A stretch of DNA of 64,000 bases from Euryhalocaulis caribicus. GTDB taxonomy: Bacteria; Pseudomonadota; Alphaproteobacteria; Caulobacterales; Maricaulaceae. Where the stretch lies: the NCBI RefSeq assembly GCF_000412185.1, contig NZ_ASJA01000004.1:181769-245768 (forward strand). Direction: 5' to 3'. The notes under the pieces were generated by a model. It ran no database searches and was not told the DNA's origin. It was given only the letters and a program-made list of their open reading frames with translations. The translations under genes and the position numbers were made by a program. This document shows positions 36,569-45,322 of this stretch, piece by piece (the stretch's first letter is position 1; every line of letters begins with the position of its first letter).

Positions 36569-39016
36569 ATGTTGCGCACGCTGACGCTTGCGCTGACCGC
36601 GGCGGCCATGCCGCTTGGCGCGGCGGCGAAAGACTGGCCCACCCATGATTTCAGGGTGGAGTTGACGCCGGGCGAGCCCGGCACGGTTTCCAACTGGCTT
36701 GAGGATCTGGCCTTCGCGCGCGGGGCCGAGGCCGATGCGTTCGCGCCCCATATCGCCCGTATGGAGACCTATCTGAACGAGGCCGCCGTCAAGCTGGACG
36801 ATATGGGCTTCGACGCGCCCCCCATGCAGTATGACGATCAGGGCTATATCGTCGCCCTGTTCGATTATGACGACGCCCTGCCCCCGGCCCGCGCGGGATA
36901 TTCGCAAGGGCAATGCCGCATGCGGATCGATAGCTCCCGCGCCATTCGCAATGGCCGCTTCGACGAGCGTCTTTTCGAGCACCTGGGCCATGAGCTGTTT
37001 CACTGCGTGCAGAATGCCTATCCGCTGTTTTCGGAAAACTGGACGCTGGGTGACTGGATCGTGGAGGGCACGGCGCAGGCCATTGGCGAGGAAATGGCGT
37101 TCCGACTGCGCGGCAAGGAGGGCAGCCGGAACCAGCCTGTCAGCCGCTGGGGCGGCCGCTCCTACGCCCGGCCGCTCGCCGACCGCGTGAAAAAGGGCAA
37201 GGGCGTTGATGACGATCTGGGTTATCTGACCGCATCCCTCTGGCGGTATCTGGCCGAGGAAAAGGCCGCGCGCAGCGCCGGAAGCCGCGCCTCGGCGAAA
37301 GAGCGCCCCGGCGACTATTCCTATCTTCATCCCTTCTTCCAGCGGAACGTCCGGAAAGCCGGCGTGGCCGCCGAGACCGCATGGCTCGACAAGAATCTGG
37401 AAAATGAATTCAAAATCGGACTGGACCGCGTCTATCCGGCGGCGGTTTCCACCCTGATCGACTATGCGCCCGGGCGCATGAATTTGACCCGGACTCCGGC
37501 GTCCGAGGCCCGGAAACGCTGGACGGAAATCCTGCTGGGCGCATGTCACAAGGCGCAACTGAGCGACCCCAGCCCAACAGCGAAGGTCACGCTCTCCCTG
37601 CCGCCGGTCACGGCGGCGTGCGTAAGCGTCGGCTTCAGCCTGTCTGAAGTCGTGGATGTCACTTTCCAGGCGGAGTCGAGCAATCTGGAAAACCTGGAAT
37701 CGCTGGTCCTGGCGCAGGCGGGCGGCGCGCGCGTGGCCCAGCCCATTATCGCATCCAGCCCCAATGGCGGCTATCTGGCGCACTGGCAGTTCCGCGTGCC
37801 GACGGACGAAATCCAGTATTTCGCGGTCTCCAACATCAATGAAGACCCCGCGAAGACGCCGAAGCAGACTGTCACGCTGAAGCTCACCATGTCGGGCTGG
37901 CAAAGCTCCATGACCACGCCGAAGCCGGAAAAACCCGCGCCCGTGAAGACCGCCGGAAAGAGCAACGCCAGGTCGCGCAGCGCCGCGGCTCCATCGCCCT
38001 CCCCAACGCCCGGCGCCCGGGAGGAGGACCCCATCGCCCTCGCCGCGCGGAAAGACATTGAAACCGGCGTGCAGGCGATGTCCGCGCACAGCACGATCGG
38101 CATGCGCGTATTCAAGGACGCCGATCCGCAGTCCTGTGAGGAGCCCTTCGTTTACCAGGTATGCGGCCCGACCCTGACAATCGAGCTGAACCTTGCGCCC
38201 GGCAGCTATGGCGCCGCGCCGCTGAGCGCGATGGGCCGCGGCGGGATCACGGGTCAGATGATGGGCATGACCGCCGGCATGGAGGCCGCCGGCTATGACC
38301 GGTACATGAGCGGCGTGATTGATAATTTCACCACCATCGCCCGGACGGAAGGCGCAATGGTCACCCTCATAACGCCGTTGATCGATTACGGATTCACCGG
38401 AACCCTCGACAAGGCGATGATCGAGGTCTCGGACGGCGATGGCGGCTGGTATCGGTCCCGCGGCCCGGCCGATACAGACCCGTCCAGCCAACGCAAATAC
38501 CGCCTGAACGGAAAGGTCACGATCACCGAATATTCCACCTCGGCCCTGCGCGGCCGTTTCAGCGGCGTGATGACCGACGAGAGCCGCCTGCCCGATCCGG
38601 CGCCCGGCAACGCCTCTCTGCCCGTGGTGGACGAGATTTCCGGCGCGTTCACCGTGGCTTCCCCGTGGCTCGGCGAGGAAGATCTCCAGATACATACGGG
38701 CGGCGTGAAACAGGCCGTGATCGACGACCTGATCGATTCCAATCCCGCCATGGCGCCGATGATGGAAGCAGCCCGCGCCTATTTGGAAGCAATGGAAATT
38801 CCCGCCGCATCCGGCGGCGGCTCGGCCGGGGGCGTCGATCCGGACCTCTCCGGGGACGGCGGCGCCGCGCCCGCGGACCCGGCCCTGCGGGAAGCCTACA
38901 GAAACTTCCTGCTGGGTCAGGGCATGCCGGAATTCATGGTCGAGGACGCGTTGAAGGATTTCGACGCCATGCCGCCGGAAGAGCGGCGGATGCTCGCCGA
39001 AACCCTTGGCCTCTAG
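36569..39016 (+). CDS. Large secreted protein with HELFH zinc-peptidase-like motif; unassigned family
   Basis: 815 residues. Sec signal peptide MLRTLTLALTAAAMPLGAAA, cut before KDW. Residues 137-150 read EHLGHELFHCVQ, with HELFH (141-145) as HExxH and Glu166 in DWIVEGTAQAIGEE 20 residues later, the spacing of gluzincin peptidases. A second region (~180-460) has no match I recognise, followed by a Pro/Ala/Lys-rich linker (~465-495), another domain (~500-720) and a C-terminal stretch (GMPEFMVEDALKDFDAMPPEERRMLAETLGL). GGAGGAAC before ATG 36569 is a good ribosome binding site. A periplasmic or exported metallopeptidase is a reasonable guess, not established. It follows the DUF885 pair and precedes a Kazal-domain lipoprotein on the other strand. 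Confidence 0.75.
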   Translation: MLRTLTLALTAAAMPLGAAAKDWPTHDFRVELTPGEPGTVSNWLEDLAFARGAEADAFAPHIARMETYLNEAAVKLDDMGFDAPPMQYDDQGYIVALFDYDDALPPARAGYSQGQCRMRIDSSRAIRNGRFDERLFEHLGHELFHCVQNAYPLFSENWTLGDWIVEGTAQAIGEEMAFRLRGKEGSRNQPVSRWGGRSYARPLADRVKKGKGVDDDLGYLTASLWRYLAEEKAARSAGSRASAKERPGDYSYLHPFFQRNVRKAGVAAETAWLDKNLENEFKIGLDRVYPAAVSTLIDYAPGRMNLTRTPASEARKRWTEILLGACHKAQLSDPSPTAKVTLSLPPVTAACVSVGFSLSEVVDVTFQAESSNLENLESLVLAQAGGARVAQPIIASSPNGGYLAHWQFRVPTDEIQYFAVSNINEDPAKTPKQTVTLKLTMSGWQSSMTTPKPEKPAPVKTAGKSNARSRSAAAPSPSPTPGAREEDPIALAARKDIETGVQAMSAHSTIGMRVFKDADPQSCEEPFVYQVCGPTLTIELNLAPGSYGAAPLSAMGRGGITGQMMGMTAGMEAAGYDRYMSGVIDNFTTIARTEGAMVTLITPLIDYGFTGTLDKAMIEVSDGDGGWYRSRGPADTDPSSQRKYRLNGKVTITEYSTSALRGRFSGVMTDESRLPDPAPGNASLPVVDEISGAFTVASPWLGEEDLQIHTGGVKQAVIDDLIDSNPAMAPMMEAARAYLEAMEIPAASGGGSAGGVDPDLSGDGGAAPADPALREAYRNFLLGQGMPEFMVEDALKDFDAMPPEERRMLAETLGL

Positions 39017-39025
39017 AGGCGGCGT

Positions 39026-39409
39026 CTAGCGGGCCGTCGTGCCCTCGTCGCCTTCACAGACGCCCTGTCTGCGAACCGAAACGCCCTCCATCGCGGCGTT
39101 GCAGGCATTGCCGTAAGTCTTGCCGTCGAAGCCGCAGACCGGCTTGTACTCGGCCGTGCAGATATCGGGCTGCTCCTTGCAGATCCCGGAGGCGTCCGCG
39201 ATCTGGAAATCCTGCGGGCCATAGGCGCAATAGGCGGTCTCGTCCTGACAGGAAATCGCGGCGATTCCCCCGCACATACCGCCCATCGTCCCGGAGTCCG
39301 GTCCGGGTTCTTCCGGGGGCGGCGGCGGCGCGGGCGCGGGTTCCGGCTCGCTGGCGCAGGCGGCCAGCAGCACGGCGGCAAGGGCGAGGATGGAAGAACT
39401 CTTGAACAT
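39026..39409 (-). CDS. Kazal-type protease inhibitor-like lipoprotein
   Basis: 127 residues. Lipobox LLAAC (Cys18), a Pro/Glu-rich tether (20-38), then a Cys-containing segment with Cys46, 54, 61 and 77. A Kazal domain ends the protein: CTAEYKPVCGFDGKTYGNACNA from Cys84, with Cys92, 103 and 118 and the diagnostic VCGxDGxTYxNxC. Kazal domains block serine proteases by presenting a rigid loop. An envelope-anchored inhibitor could protect the cell from its own subtilases (first genes of this window) or from outside proteases; this link is inferred. It converges with the HELFH gene, 9 bp away. Confidence 0.85.
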   Translation of the reverse strand: MFKSSSILALAAVLLAACASEPEPAPAPPPPPEEPGPDSGTMGGMCGGIAAISCQDETAYCAYGPQDFQIADASGICKEQPDICTAEYKPVCGFDGKTYGNACNAAMEGVSVRRQGVCEGDEGTTAR

Positions 39410-39482
39410 GCGCGTCAGCCTCCACGGAATTTTTGTTCACGAGCGACTATAACGCGAAGATGCGGCGATTTCGCCACAAGTC

Positions 39483-39803
39483 TTAAATCGGCATCCGCAG
39501 GATTTCCTGGTAGGCGCGGATCACCTCGTCGCGCACCGCCAGCATGGTTTCCATCGTGGTTTCCGCGGCGGATACCGCCGTCACCACGTCGATCATTTCC
39601 GCCTGTCCGGTGGCGGCCTGCATGCTCAATTGTTCGGCGTTCGCCATCTGGTCGGTGGCGTCCTGCACCGCGTTCTCGATCAGGGCGGTGAATTGCGACG
39701 GCCCGGCCTTGGCGGCGCTGGCGGCCTGAGAGGCGCCCTGCATGGGCTGCACCCCGGCGGCGGCGGCATAGGCGTTCATCGCGGCAAGCGGATTGGCGGC
39801 CAT
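39483..39803 (-). CDS. fliE: Flagellar hook-basal body protein FliE
   Basis: 106 residues. C-terminal QATGQAEMIDVVTAVSAAETTMETMLAVRDEVIRAYQEILRMPI is the FliE signature, ending in the usual MPI. FliE joins the MS ring to the proximal rod. Last gene of flgB-flgC-fliE, 13 bp after flgC. Confidence 0.95.
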   Translation of the reverse strand: MAANPLAAMNAYAAAAGVQPMQGASQAASAAKAGPSQFTALIENAVQDATDQMANAEQLSMQAATGQAEMIDVVTAVSAAETTMETMLAVRDEVIRAYQEILRMPI

Positions 39804-39816
39804 TGATCAGTCTCCC

Positions 39817-40230
39817 TTAACGGCGCAGCAGGTCGATCGTGCGCATCAGCATGGCGCGCGAGGATTCCATGACATTCATGTTCGCCTCGAAGCTGCGCTG
39901 CGCCTCGCGCATGTCCATCAGCTCGATCAGCGTGTTGACGTTCGGCGTCTTGACGTAGCCGTCCGCGTCCGCGGCCGGGTGACCCGGCTCGTAACGCATG
40001 TCGAAATCGCTCATGTCCGGCGTGATCTCGCTCATCCGCACGGTGCGCACGCCCCTGGCGCGGTCCAGCTCCGACTCGAAGGTCGGCATCTGGCGGCGAT
40101 AGGGGTCGTCGTCCGGCGTGCGGCCGGTGGAGTCCGCATTGGCCACGTTCTCGGCGATGATGCGCATCCGCGAGGATTGCGCCTTCATGCCGGACGCGGC
40201 GATGGACATGATGTTGGCGATATCTTTCAT
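39817..40230 (-). CDS. flgC: Flagellar proximal rod protein FlgC
   Basis: 137 residues. N-terminal rod motif SAASGMKAQSSRMRIIAENVANADS and C-terminal motif NVNTLIELMDMREAQRSFEANMNVMESSRAMLMRTIDLLRR are typical of FlgC. A periplasmic rod component exported by the flagellar type III system. Located 18 bp after flgB. Confidence 0.96.
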   Translation of the reverse strand: MKDIANIMSIAASGMKAQSSRMRIIAENVANADSTGRTPDDDPYRRQMPTFESELDRARGVRTVRMSEITPDMSDFDMRYEPGHPAADADGYVKTPNVNTLIELMDMREAQRSFEANMNVMESSRAMLMRTIDLLRR

Positions 40231-40248
40231 GGCTTAAGTCCCCCTCTG

Positions 40249-40674
40249 CTAGCCGCGGCCTGGCGAGCGCGCGGCGGAGCGGATCAGCGCCAGGCTCTTG
40301 TTGTACAGCCCGACCACCGCCTCATATTCCATGCGCGTCTCGGCCACCTTGGTCATCTGGTCTTCCAACACCACGGAATTGCCGTTGATCGTGGTCGCCG
40401 AATCCGGCGCGCTGGTCGCCCTCAGGACATCGGGATTGAAACTCTTCTGTTGTGACGGGGCGCCGTAATGACGGTCCGACGCCGTGGTCATAAGGCCGGC
40501 GCGGCGCGACTCGCTTTCTATCGCCTTTTCGAAGGCGGAACGGCTGATATCGCGCGGCGTGTAGCCGGGCGTGTTGGCGTTGGCGACATTCTCCGCCAGC
40601 GTCTCCTGACGCTTAGTCAGATAGCCCATAGTCGATTTCAGCAGGTCGAGAACCGGCGAATTATCGATGCCCAT
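40249..40674 (-). CDS. flgB: Flagellar proximal rod protein FlgB
   Basis: 141 residues. LLKSTMGYLTKRQETLAENVANANTPGYTPRDI is the FlgB/rod N-terminal motif; the C-terminal QMTKVAETRMEYEAVVGLYNKSLALIRSA closes the coiled coil. First gene of the flgB-flgC-fliE unit, with a CtrA box 62 bp upstream. Confidence 0.95.
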   Translation of the reverse strand: MGIDNSPVLDLLKSTMGYLTKRQETLAENVANANTPGYTPRDISRSAFEKAIESESRRAGLMTTASDRHYGAPSQQKSFNPDVLRATSAPDSATTINGNSVVLEDQMTKVAETRMEYEAVVGLYNKSLALIRSAARSPGRG

Positions 40675-40713
40675 ATCGCCTCTCCCTTGAGAGCAAAAAA
40701 TTCCGGGTCAGTG

Positions 40714-40750
40714 GGCAGACATTGCCTTTGTATGGTTAAGCACAGCTTAA
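40714..40750 (-). promoter_or_regulatory. flgB promoter: CtrA box followed by ftr-like dyad
   Basis: On the minus strand TTAA-GCTGTGC-TTAAC (40750-40735) is a perfect CtrA box. GGCAATGTCTGCC (40726-40714) follows after the same nine-base gap as at fliQ. Both promoters also share TTAACCAT. Confidence 0.82.
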
Positions 40751-40759
40751 ACCCCATGG

Positions 40760-40775
40760 TTTACGACGCATTAAC
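40760..40775 (+). promoter_or_regulatory. Near-consensus CtrA box facing fliO-fliP
   Basis: TTTA-CGACGCA-TTAAC (40760-40775) has one mismatch to TTAA-N7-TTAAC and points towards fliO, starting 64 bp downstream. No ftr-like dyad follows it on this side. Confidence 0.5.
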
Positions 40776-40838
40776 GGCGCGCCCCGCAAGGTGGCCCGCA
40801 GCTGATTCACGGCTGGCTTTTCGGGCGGGACATATCTC

Positions 40839-41156
40839 ATGGATCTGGTGGATTTCGGACGCTATGCGGGCGGGCTGCTGGTCACGCTGGGCCTGATCGC
40901 GGCGCTGGCCTATGCCGCGCGGCGCTTCAATTTCATGCAGCTTGCCGGCGGCGCCAAAGGCGGCCGGATGCGGCTGGTCGAAACCCTGATGATCGACGCC
41001 CGCCGCCGCGCCGCCCTGATTCGCGTCGACGGGCGGGAGCACCTGATCCTGCTCGGCTCCACCGGGGAAACCCTGATCGAAAGCCGCGACGCCCCGCCGG
41101 AGCCTGACCCCGCCTCGGCCGCCACGCCCGCCATCAGCGGCGGTACCGCGCCATGA
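40839..41156 (+). CDS. fliO: Flagellar assembly protein FliO
   Basis: 105 residues. One membrane segment (YAGGLLVTLGLIAALAYAARRF) followed by the small cytoplasmic FliO domain (MRLVETLMIDARRRAALIRVDGREHLILLGSTGETLIES). FliO helps FliP assemble into its pentamer. The stop overlaps the fliP start by ATGA, supporting the call. Confidence 0.9.
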   Translation: MDLVDFGRYAGGLLVTLGLIAALAYAARRFNFMQLAGGAKGGRMRLVETLMIDARRRAALIRVDGREHLILLGSTGETLIESRDAPPEPDPASAATPAISGGTAP

Positions 41157-41902
41157 CCGCATCGCGTCTCATCAGGAATCTGCTGATCCTCGCGGGCGCG
41201 GCGCTGGCGGTTTTCGCGCTCGTCTCCCCGGCGCAGGCGCAGGAATTCAGCCTCGACCTTGGCGAAGGCGACGCCCTCACCGGCCGGGTGATTCAGCTTG
41301 TCGCCCTGCTGACCATCCTGTCGCTGGCTCCGTCCATTCTGGTGATGACCACCAGTTTCGTGCGCATCATCGTCGTGCTGTCGCTGCTGCGCACCGCGCT
41401 GGGCCTGCAACAGAGCCCGCCGAACGCGGTCATCATCTCACTGTCGCTGTTCCTCACCGCTTTCGTGATGTGGCCGGTCTTCCAGCAGAGCTGGGACCGC
41501 GGCGTGGAGCCGCTGATGAACGGGGAGGTGGAGCTGAACGAGGGCTTCACCGCCGCCTCCGGCCCCATCAAGACCTTCATGCTGGAACAGACGCGCGACG
41601 ACGATCTGCAGCTTTTCTACAGCCTGTCCGACCAGCCGGACCCGGAAAGCCCGGAAGCCGTGCCGCTCTGGATCGCCGCCCCGGCTTTCATGATTTCGGA
41701 GCTGCGCCGCGCCTTCGAGATCGGCTTCCTGCTGTTCATCCCGTTCCTTGTGATCGACCTGGTGGTGGCGTCCATCCTCATGTCGATGGGCATGATGATG
41801 CTGCCGCCCATCATCATATCCTTGCCCTTCAAGCTGATCTTCTTCGTCCTGGTGGACGGCTGGCGGCTGGTCGCCGGCAGCCTGGTGCAGAGTTTCAGCT
41901 AG
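41153..41902 (+). CDS. fliP: Flagellar export gate protein FliP
   Basis: 249 residues with signal peptide (LILAGAALAVFALVSPAQA) and the conserved PNAVIISLSLFLTAFVMWPVFQQSW and PAFMISELRRAFEIGFLLFIPFLVIDLVVASILMSMGMMMLPP. It builds the core of the export gate. Its last 8 bp overlap the convergent DUF2459-type gene. Confidence 0.97.
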   Translation: MTASRLIRNLLILAGAALAVFALVSPAQAQEFSLDLGEGDALTGRVIQLVALLTILSLAPSILVMTTSFVRIIVVLSLLRTALGLQQSPPNAVIISLSLFLTAFVMWPVFQQSWDRGVEPLMNGEVELNEGFTAASGPIKTFMLEQTRDDDLQLFYSLSDQPDPESPEAVPLWIAAPAFMISELRRAFEIGFLLFIPFLVIDLVVASILMSMGMMMLPPIIISLPFKLIFFVLVDGWRLVAGSLVQSFS

Positions 41903-42596
41903 TCGGGCAGGACTGCGGCGCGTTGCGCCTCAGCGCGCCCGTCAGCCAGGGCGCGTGGAACGCCAGCGACGGGCGCAGCTTCACGCCGGCCCCGGCCAGC
42001 CGCGCCGCCGTCCAGTGGTTGCACATATGGAAAAGATGGAAGTCCGGCCGCGCCTCCAGGAACAGGCTTGTCCCCTCCACGCGCCCGCCCTGAACGATCA
42101 CCGGCGCGCCCGTCTCGTCCAGCGCCAGCGTCTCGCCGATTTCCCGCGCCAGCCGCGCCCGCCCGGCGCGGGACAATGCCACGCGCACGGTCTCTTCGCC
42201 CCGCCATATCCGGTTTTCCACCGGCTCGTCCGCGGCGATGACCTGCATGACTGACGGGCTGGGCGGGATGATCGCGTCCAGCCCTGTCCACAAGCCCGGA
42301 TCCTCGTCCAGATAGAAGTCACGCTCGCCCCAGCCGATCAGGAAATGCTCCGCCTCGGGGAACAGCAACCGAAGCGGATGATCCGCCTCCATCGCGTCCG
42401 CCGGCAGCGCGATATTGGTGTGCCACCCGTTCGACCACACGGTCGCCGTCACGCAATCCCCGGCCGAGGCCCGCGGCGCGCCCTGCGATACGCAGGCGGC
42501 AAGGAATAGCGCCGCAATCCAGAGAACGGTCAGACCGCTTATTCTTGCCGCAGACGTCGGACCTGGCTTCAGCCTGGATTTCAAAACACGCCACAT
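41895..42596 (-). CDS. DUF2459/TIGR02117-family lipoprotein or membrane protein, function unknown
   Basis: 233 residues. N-terminal hydrophobic segment ending AACVSQG gives a possible lipobox. Family marks are VWSNGWHTNIALPADAM near 50, FLIGWGERDFYL near 85 and HMCNHWTAARLAGAGV near 190. The conserved His/Asp/Cys pattern hints at a hydrolase, but no activity is known to me. It sits by chance or otherwise beside fliP; the 3' ends overlap by 8 bp. Confidence 0.78.
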   Translation of the reverse strand: MWRVLKSRLKPGPTSAARISGLTVLWIAALFLAACVSQGAPRASAGDCVTATVWSNGWHTNIALPADAMEADHPLRLLFPEAEHFLIGWGERDFYLDEDPGLWTGLDAIIPPSPSVMQVIAADEPVENRIWRGEETVRVALSRAGRARLAREIGETLALDETGAPVIVQGGRVEGTSLFLEARPDFHLFHMCNHWTAARLAGAGVKLRPSLAFHAPWLTGALRRNAPQSCPTS

Positions 42597-42635
42597 CCGC
42601 CCAACATAACATGGCGGCCGCAGCCCGCGGGCCGG

Positions 42636-45140
42636 TCACATCAATAAAAGGTCCGCCCCGTCAGACACGCCGTGAATATCCGATACAAGCGCATCAAGCC
42701 CTTCAGCCAGCCCGGCCGATACATTCGCCGCGGCTCCGTACAGCGCGTCTTCGCCCGGCCGCCCGGCCTCTTCCGCCGCCAGAAGCCCGGCGATCTCGTC
42801 CGCCCCCGCGGTGGACGCGCCCGCCGGTTCGCCCGATGCGTCCGGGCCGGGCACAAGGCTGACCCCGCCAATATTCCGGCTGGCGCCGTGTTCGTCCGTG
42901 ACCACGCATTCGATGCTGTAGATGTTGTCGCCGTTATCGTCCGGGTTGCCCGCCAGCGCGACCGCCGTCGTAACCTCCCCCGTGTTCGGGTCGATATTGA
43001 ACAGGGCGGCGTCCGGCCCGGTCAGCGCATAGGTGAAGGAATCCCCGTCATCGTCCTGCGCATAGAATTGCGCGCAATCGGCATCGGCCTGATTCCGCGC
43101 GAATGGAATTACATCAGGCGCCTGCGCCTCGGACGGGGCGTCATTGGAGTCAGTAATTGTAAGGGTAAAACTCAGGGAATCCGAGAGACCGCCCTCATCT
43201 GTCCCGACAACTGTGTATTCGTATACATTATCGCCATCTGCATCCGTCGGGTTTTCAAAATCCAGCGCCCCGGCCAGCGTGACTTCGCCAGTTGATTCAT
43301 CGACCTCGAACGCGTTCGCGTCGTCGCCCGACAAGGAAAATATTGTCGTATCGCCGGCATCCGGATCGGCTGTCCTCACATCGACAAGGTCATAGCCTTT
43401 TGCCGTGAATGCTTCCGGCATGCCGTCGGTTACAGTGAACCATGAAAGTTCAGGCGCCTCGTTTGAATTGACGACTTCCACAGTCACCGTCTGGGCATCG
43501 GTCAGGCCCTCTTTGTCTGTGGCCGTAATCTCGACCTCGTAACTGTTATCGCCGTCAGAATCGCCCGGATGCTCGAAATCCGGGGCGGAATCGAAGGTCA
43601 GTTCGCCCGTATCGCTGTCGATACTGAACAATCCGCCATCGGCGCCGCCCGTGATGGAGAAGCTGATACTGTCGCCCTCATCCTCATCCGCCACTGTCGC
43701 CGCATAGCCGGTATCGGTCCGGTTTTCGGCGACACTCGCCAAAGCGTCAGAGGTGATTGCGGGCGCCTCGTTCACGTCCACCACAAGGGTTGTAATGGAG
43801 CTTAGAGTAATCTCCCCACCCTGGGAGTCCGTGGCAATCACCTGATAGTCGTACCATCCGTCGCCATCGGCATCCTGCGGATTCTCGTGATCGAAGGCGA
43901 CAGCCGTTGCAAGCCGTCCGGTCACGGGATCTATCGTGAAAAATTCTGCGTCCTCACCTTCCAGCGAGAAGGTGACATCATCGCCATCTTCATCGATAGC
44001 GACATATGTGACCAGCTCAAAATCGGCCTGATTTTCTACCGGCGCAGCAGGCAATTCCTGATCATCTGGCAGATAGGGCAAGTCGTTTTCGTCCGTCAGC
44101 GAGACCGTGATGTCGCGGTCCAGAGTTTCGCCCGCCCCTGTCGCGGTGATTGTAATCTCGTAATCGCCATCATTATTGGCGTCGTCCGGATCCTCGAAAT
44201 TCTGGCGATCCTTGAACATGAGTGTGCCGGTATTGCTGTCCAGATCGAACAGCGCCGCGTCTGCCCCGCTCAGTGAATAGGTCATCGCCTCGCCTTCCGG
44301 GTCTGCGGCGTTGAACTTGAAAATAGTGAAGACCTGATTTTCCGGGGCGTCGATATTGGCCGGCGGAGTAAAATTCACAGGCTCATCGACGCCGGTCACG
44401 CTCACCGTTACGCTCTGGCTATCCGAAAGCCCCCCATCATCGGTGGCGGATACTTCCAACTCGTAAGCGTTGTCGCCATCCGCATCGCCGGGATTCTCGA
44501 AGTCCGGGGCGGCTTTGAATATCAATTCGCCAGTCGCCGCGTCGATGGAGAACAGCGCCGCATCGGCGCCGCCGGTAATGGAAAAAGAAATCACTCCGCC
44601 CGCATCGTCGACAGCGGTCGCGGTGTAGCCGGTATCCGTTCCATTTTCAGCCAGGCTCGCGCTTGCGCCTGACGTGATCACCGGCGGCTCGTTCACCCCG
44701 TTTATGGTGACGGTCACCGTTGCCTCGTCCAGCGCGAGGGGGGAAGACGTGCTGCGCGCCTGATAAGTGAAAGTCTCGGTCGCTGTCTCCCCTTCCAGAA
44801 GATCGTCGAACGCCCCGTTCGGATCGTAATGGAAGGTACCATCCTCGTTCACTGTCAAAAGCGCGCCCGAATCGAGCGCAATCACCTCTCCGACATCGGC
44901 GAATGAGCCGTTGACGGAAGCGATTTCCAGCTCCCCAAATGTATTTTCACGATCCGCGCCAGAGCCATTATCTGCAAAAAGATCACTGTTCAGTATGGCG
45001 TTTTCATCTACTGCAACCGCATCATCTTTCGCGTCCAGTCCGCCGTCATCCCGACGCTTATTTATTCGGTCCTGCCATCCCCGAAGGACTGGAAATTGCT
45101 CAAAACTGGCGTTGAATAGATTTAGCATTTGCGACCTCAT
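42636..45140 (-). CDS. VCBS/cadherin-repeat protein, probable surface or secreted adhesin
   Basis: 834 residues from ATG 45140; ATG 45128 (830 residues, MLNLFNASFEQF) has the better site, GAGGT six bases upstream. There is no signal peptide. Residues ~40-150 form a VCBS-type domain (VDENAILNSDLFADN...ALLTVNEDGTFHYDP). Six cadherin-like repeats of ~100 residues follow, each with ENQ..., D(P/E)DG, F.ID..TGEL, DFE(N/H)P.DADGDN.YE and a Ca2+-binding VN(E/D)AP end. The last ~85 residues are Ala-rich and end ADLLLM, reminiscent of a type I secretion end. Much of the repeat region uses lower-GC codons than its neighbours. The gene is divergent from an AraC-type regulator. Confidence 0.85.
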   Translation of the reverse strand: MRSQMLNLFNASFEQFPVLRGWQDRINKRRDDGGLDAKDDAVAVDENAILNSDLFADNGSGADRENTFGELEIASVNGSFADVGEVIALDSGALLTVNEDGTFHYDPNGAFDDLLEGETATETFTYQARSTSSPLALDEATVTVTINGVNEPPVITSGASASLAENGTDTGYTATAVDDAGGVISFSITGGADAALFSIDAATGELIFKAAPDFENPGDADGDNAYELEVSATDDGGLSDSQSVTVSVTGVDEPVNFTPPANIDAPENQVFTIFKFNAADPEGEAMTYSLSGADAALFDLDSNTGTLMFKDRQNFEDPDDANNDGDYEITITATGAGETLDRDITVSLTDENDLPYLPDDQELPAAPVENQADFELVTYVAIDEDGDDVTFSLEGEDAEFFTIDPVTGRLATAVAFDHENPQDADGDGWYDYQVIATDSQGGEITLSSITTLVVDVNEAPAITSDALASVAENRTDTGYAATVADEDEGDSISFSITGGADGGLFSIDSDTGELTFDSAPDFEHPGDSDGDNSYEVEITATDKEGLTDAQTVTVEVVNSNEAPELSWFTVTDGMPEAFTAKGYDLVDVRTADPDAGDTTIFSLSGDDANAFEVDESTGEVTLAGALDFENPTDADGDNVYEYTVVGTDEGGLSDSLSFTLTITDSNDAPSEAQAPDVIPFARNQADADCAQFYAQDDDGDSFTYALTGPDAALFNIDPNTGEVTTAVALAGNPDDNGDNIYSIECVVTDEHGASRNIGGVSLVPGPDASGEPAGASTAGADEIAGLLAAEEAGRPGEDALYGAAANVSAGLAEGLDALVSDIHGVSDGADLLLM

Positions 45141-45322
45141 AAGGCGTTCCAGTGATCTGGAGTCTTGGACTGGTCGATGGGTCGCATGTCGGGCACGGCC
45201 GCCGTTAGGCGCATTGTTTCAAACTCTGTGCAGAATGTTCCAAGTTTTCGGAGGGAGAGGCGTGGCCACGTTGCTGGCGTGTTGATAGTGATGATGAAAA
45301 GCTCAACACGCATGGAATATCG

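Noticed and set aside
36335..38695. Minus-strand open frame of 786 codons
   Set aside because: Antisense to the HELFH protein, whose signal peptide, ribosome binding site and motif decide the coding strand.
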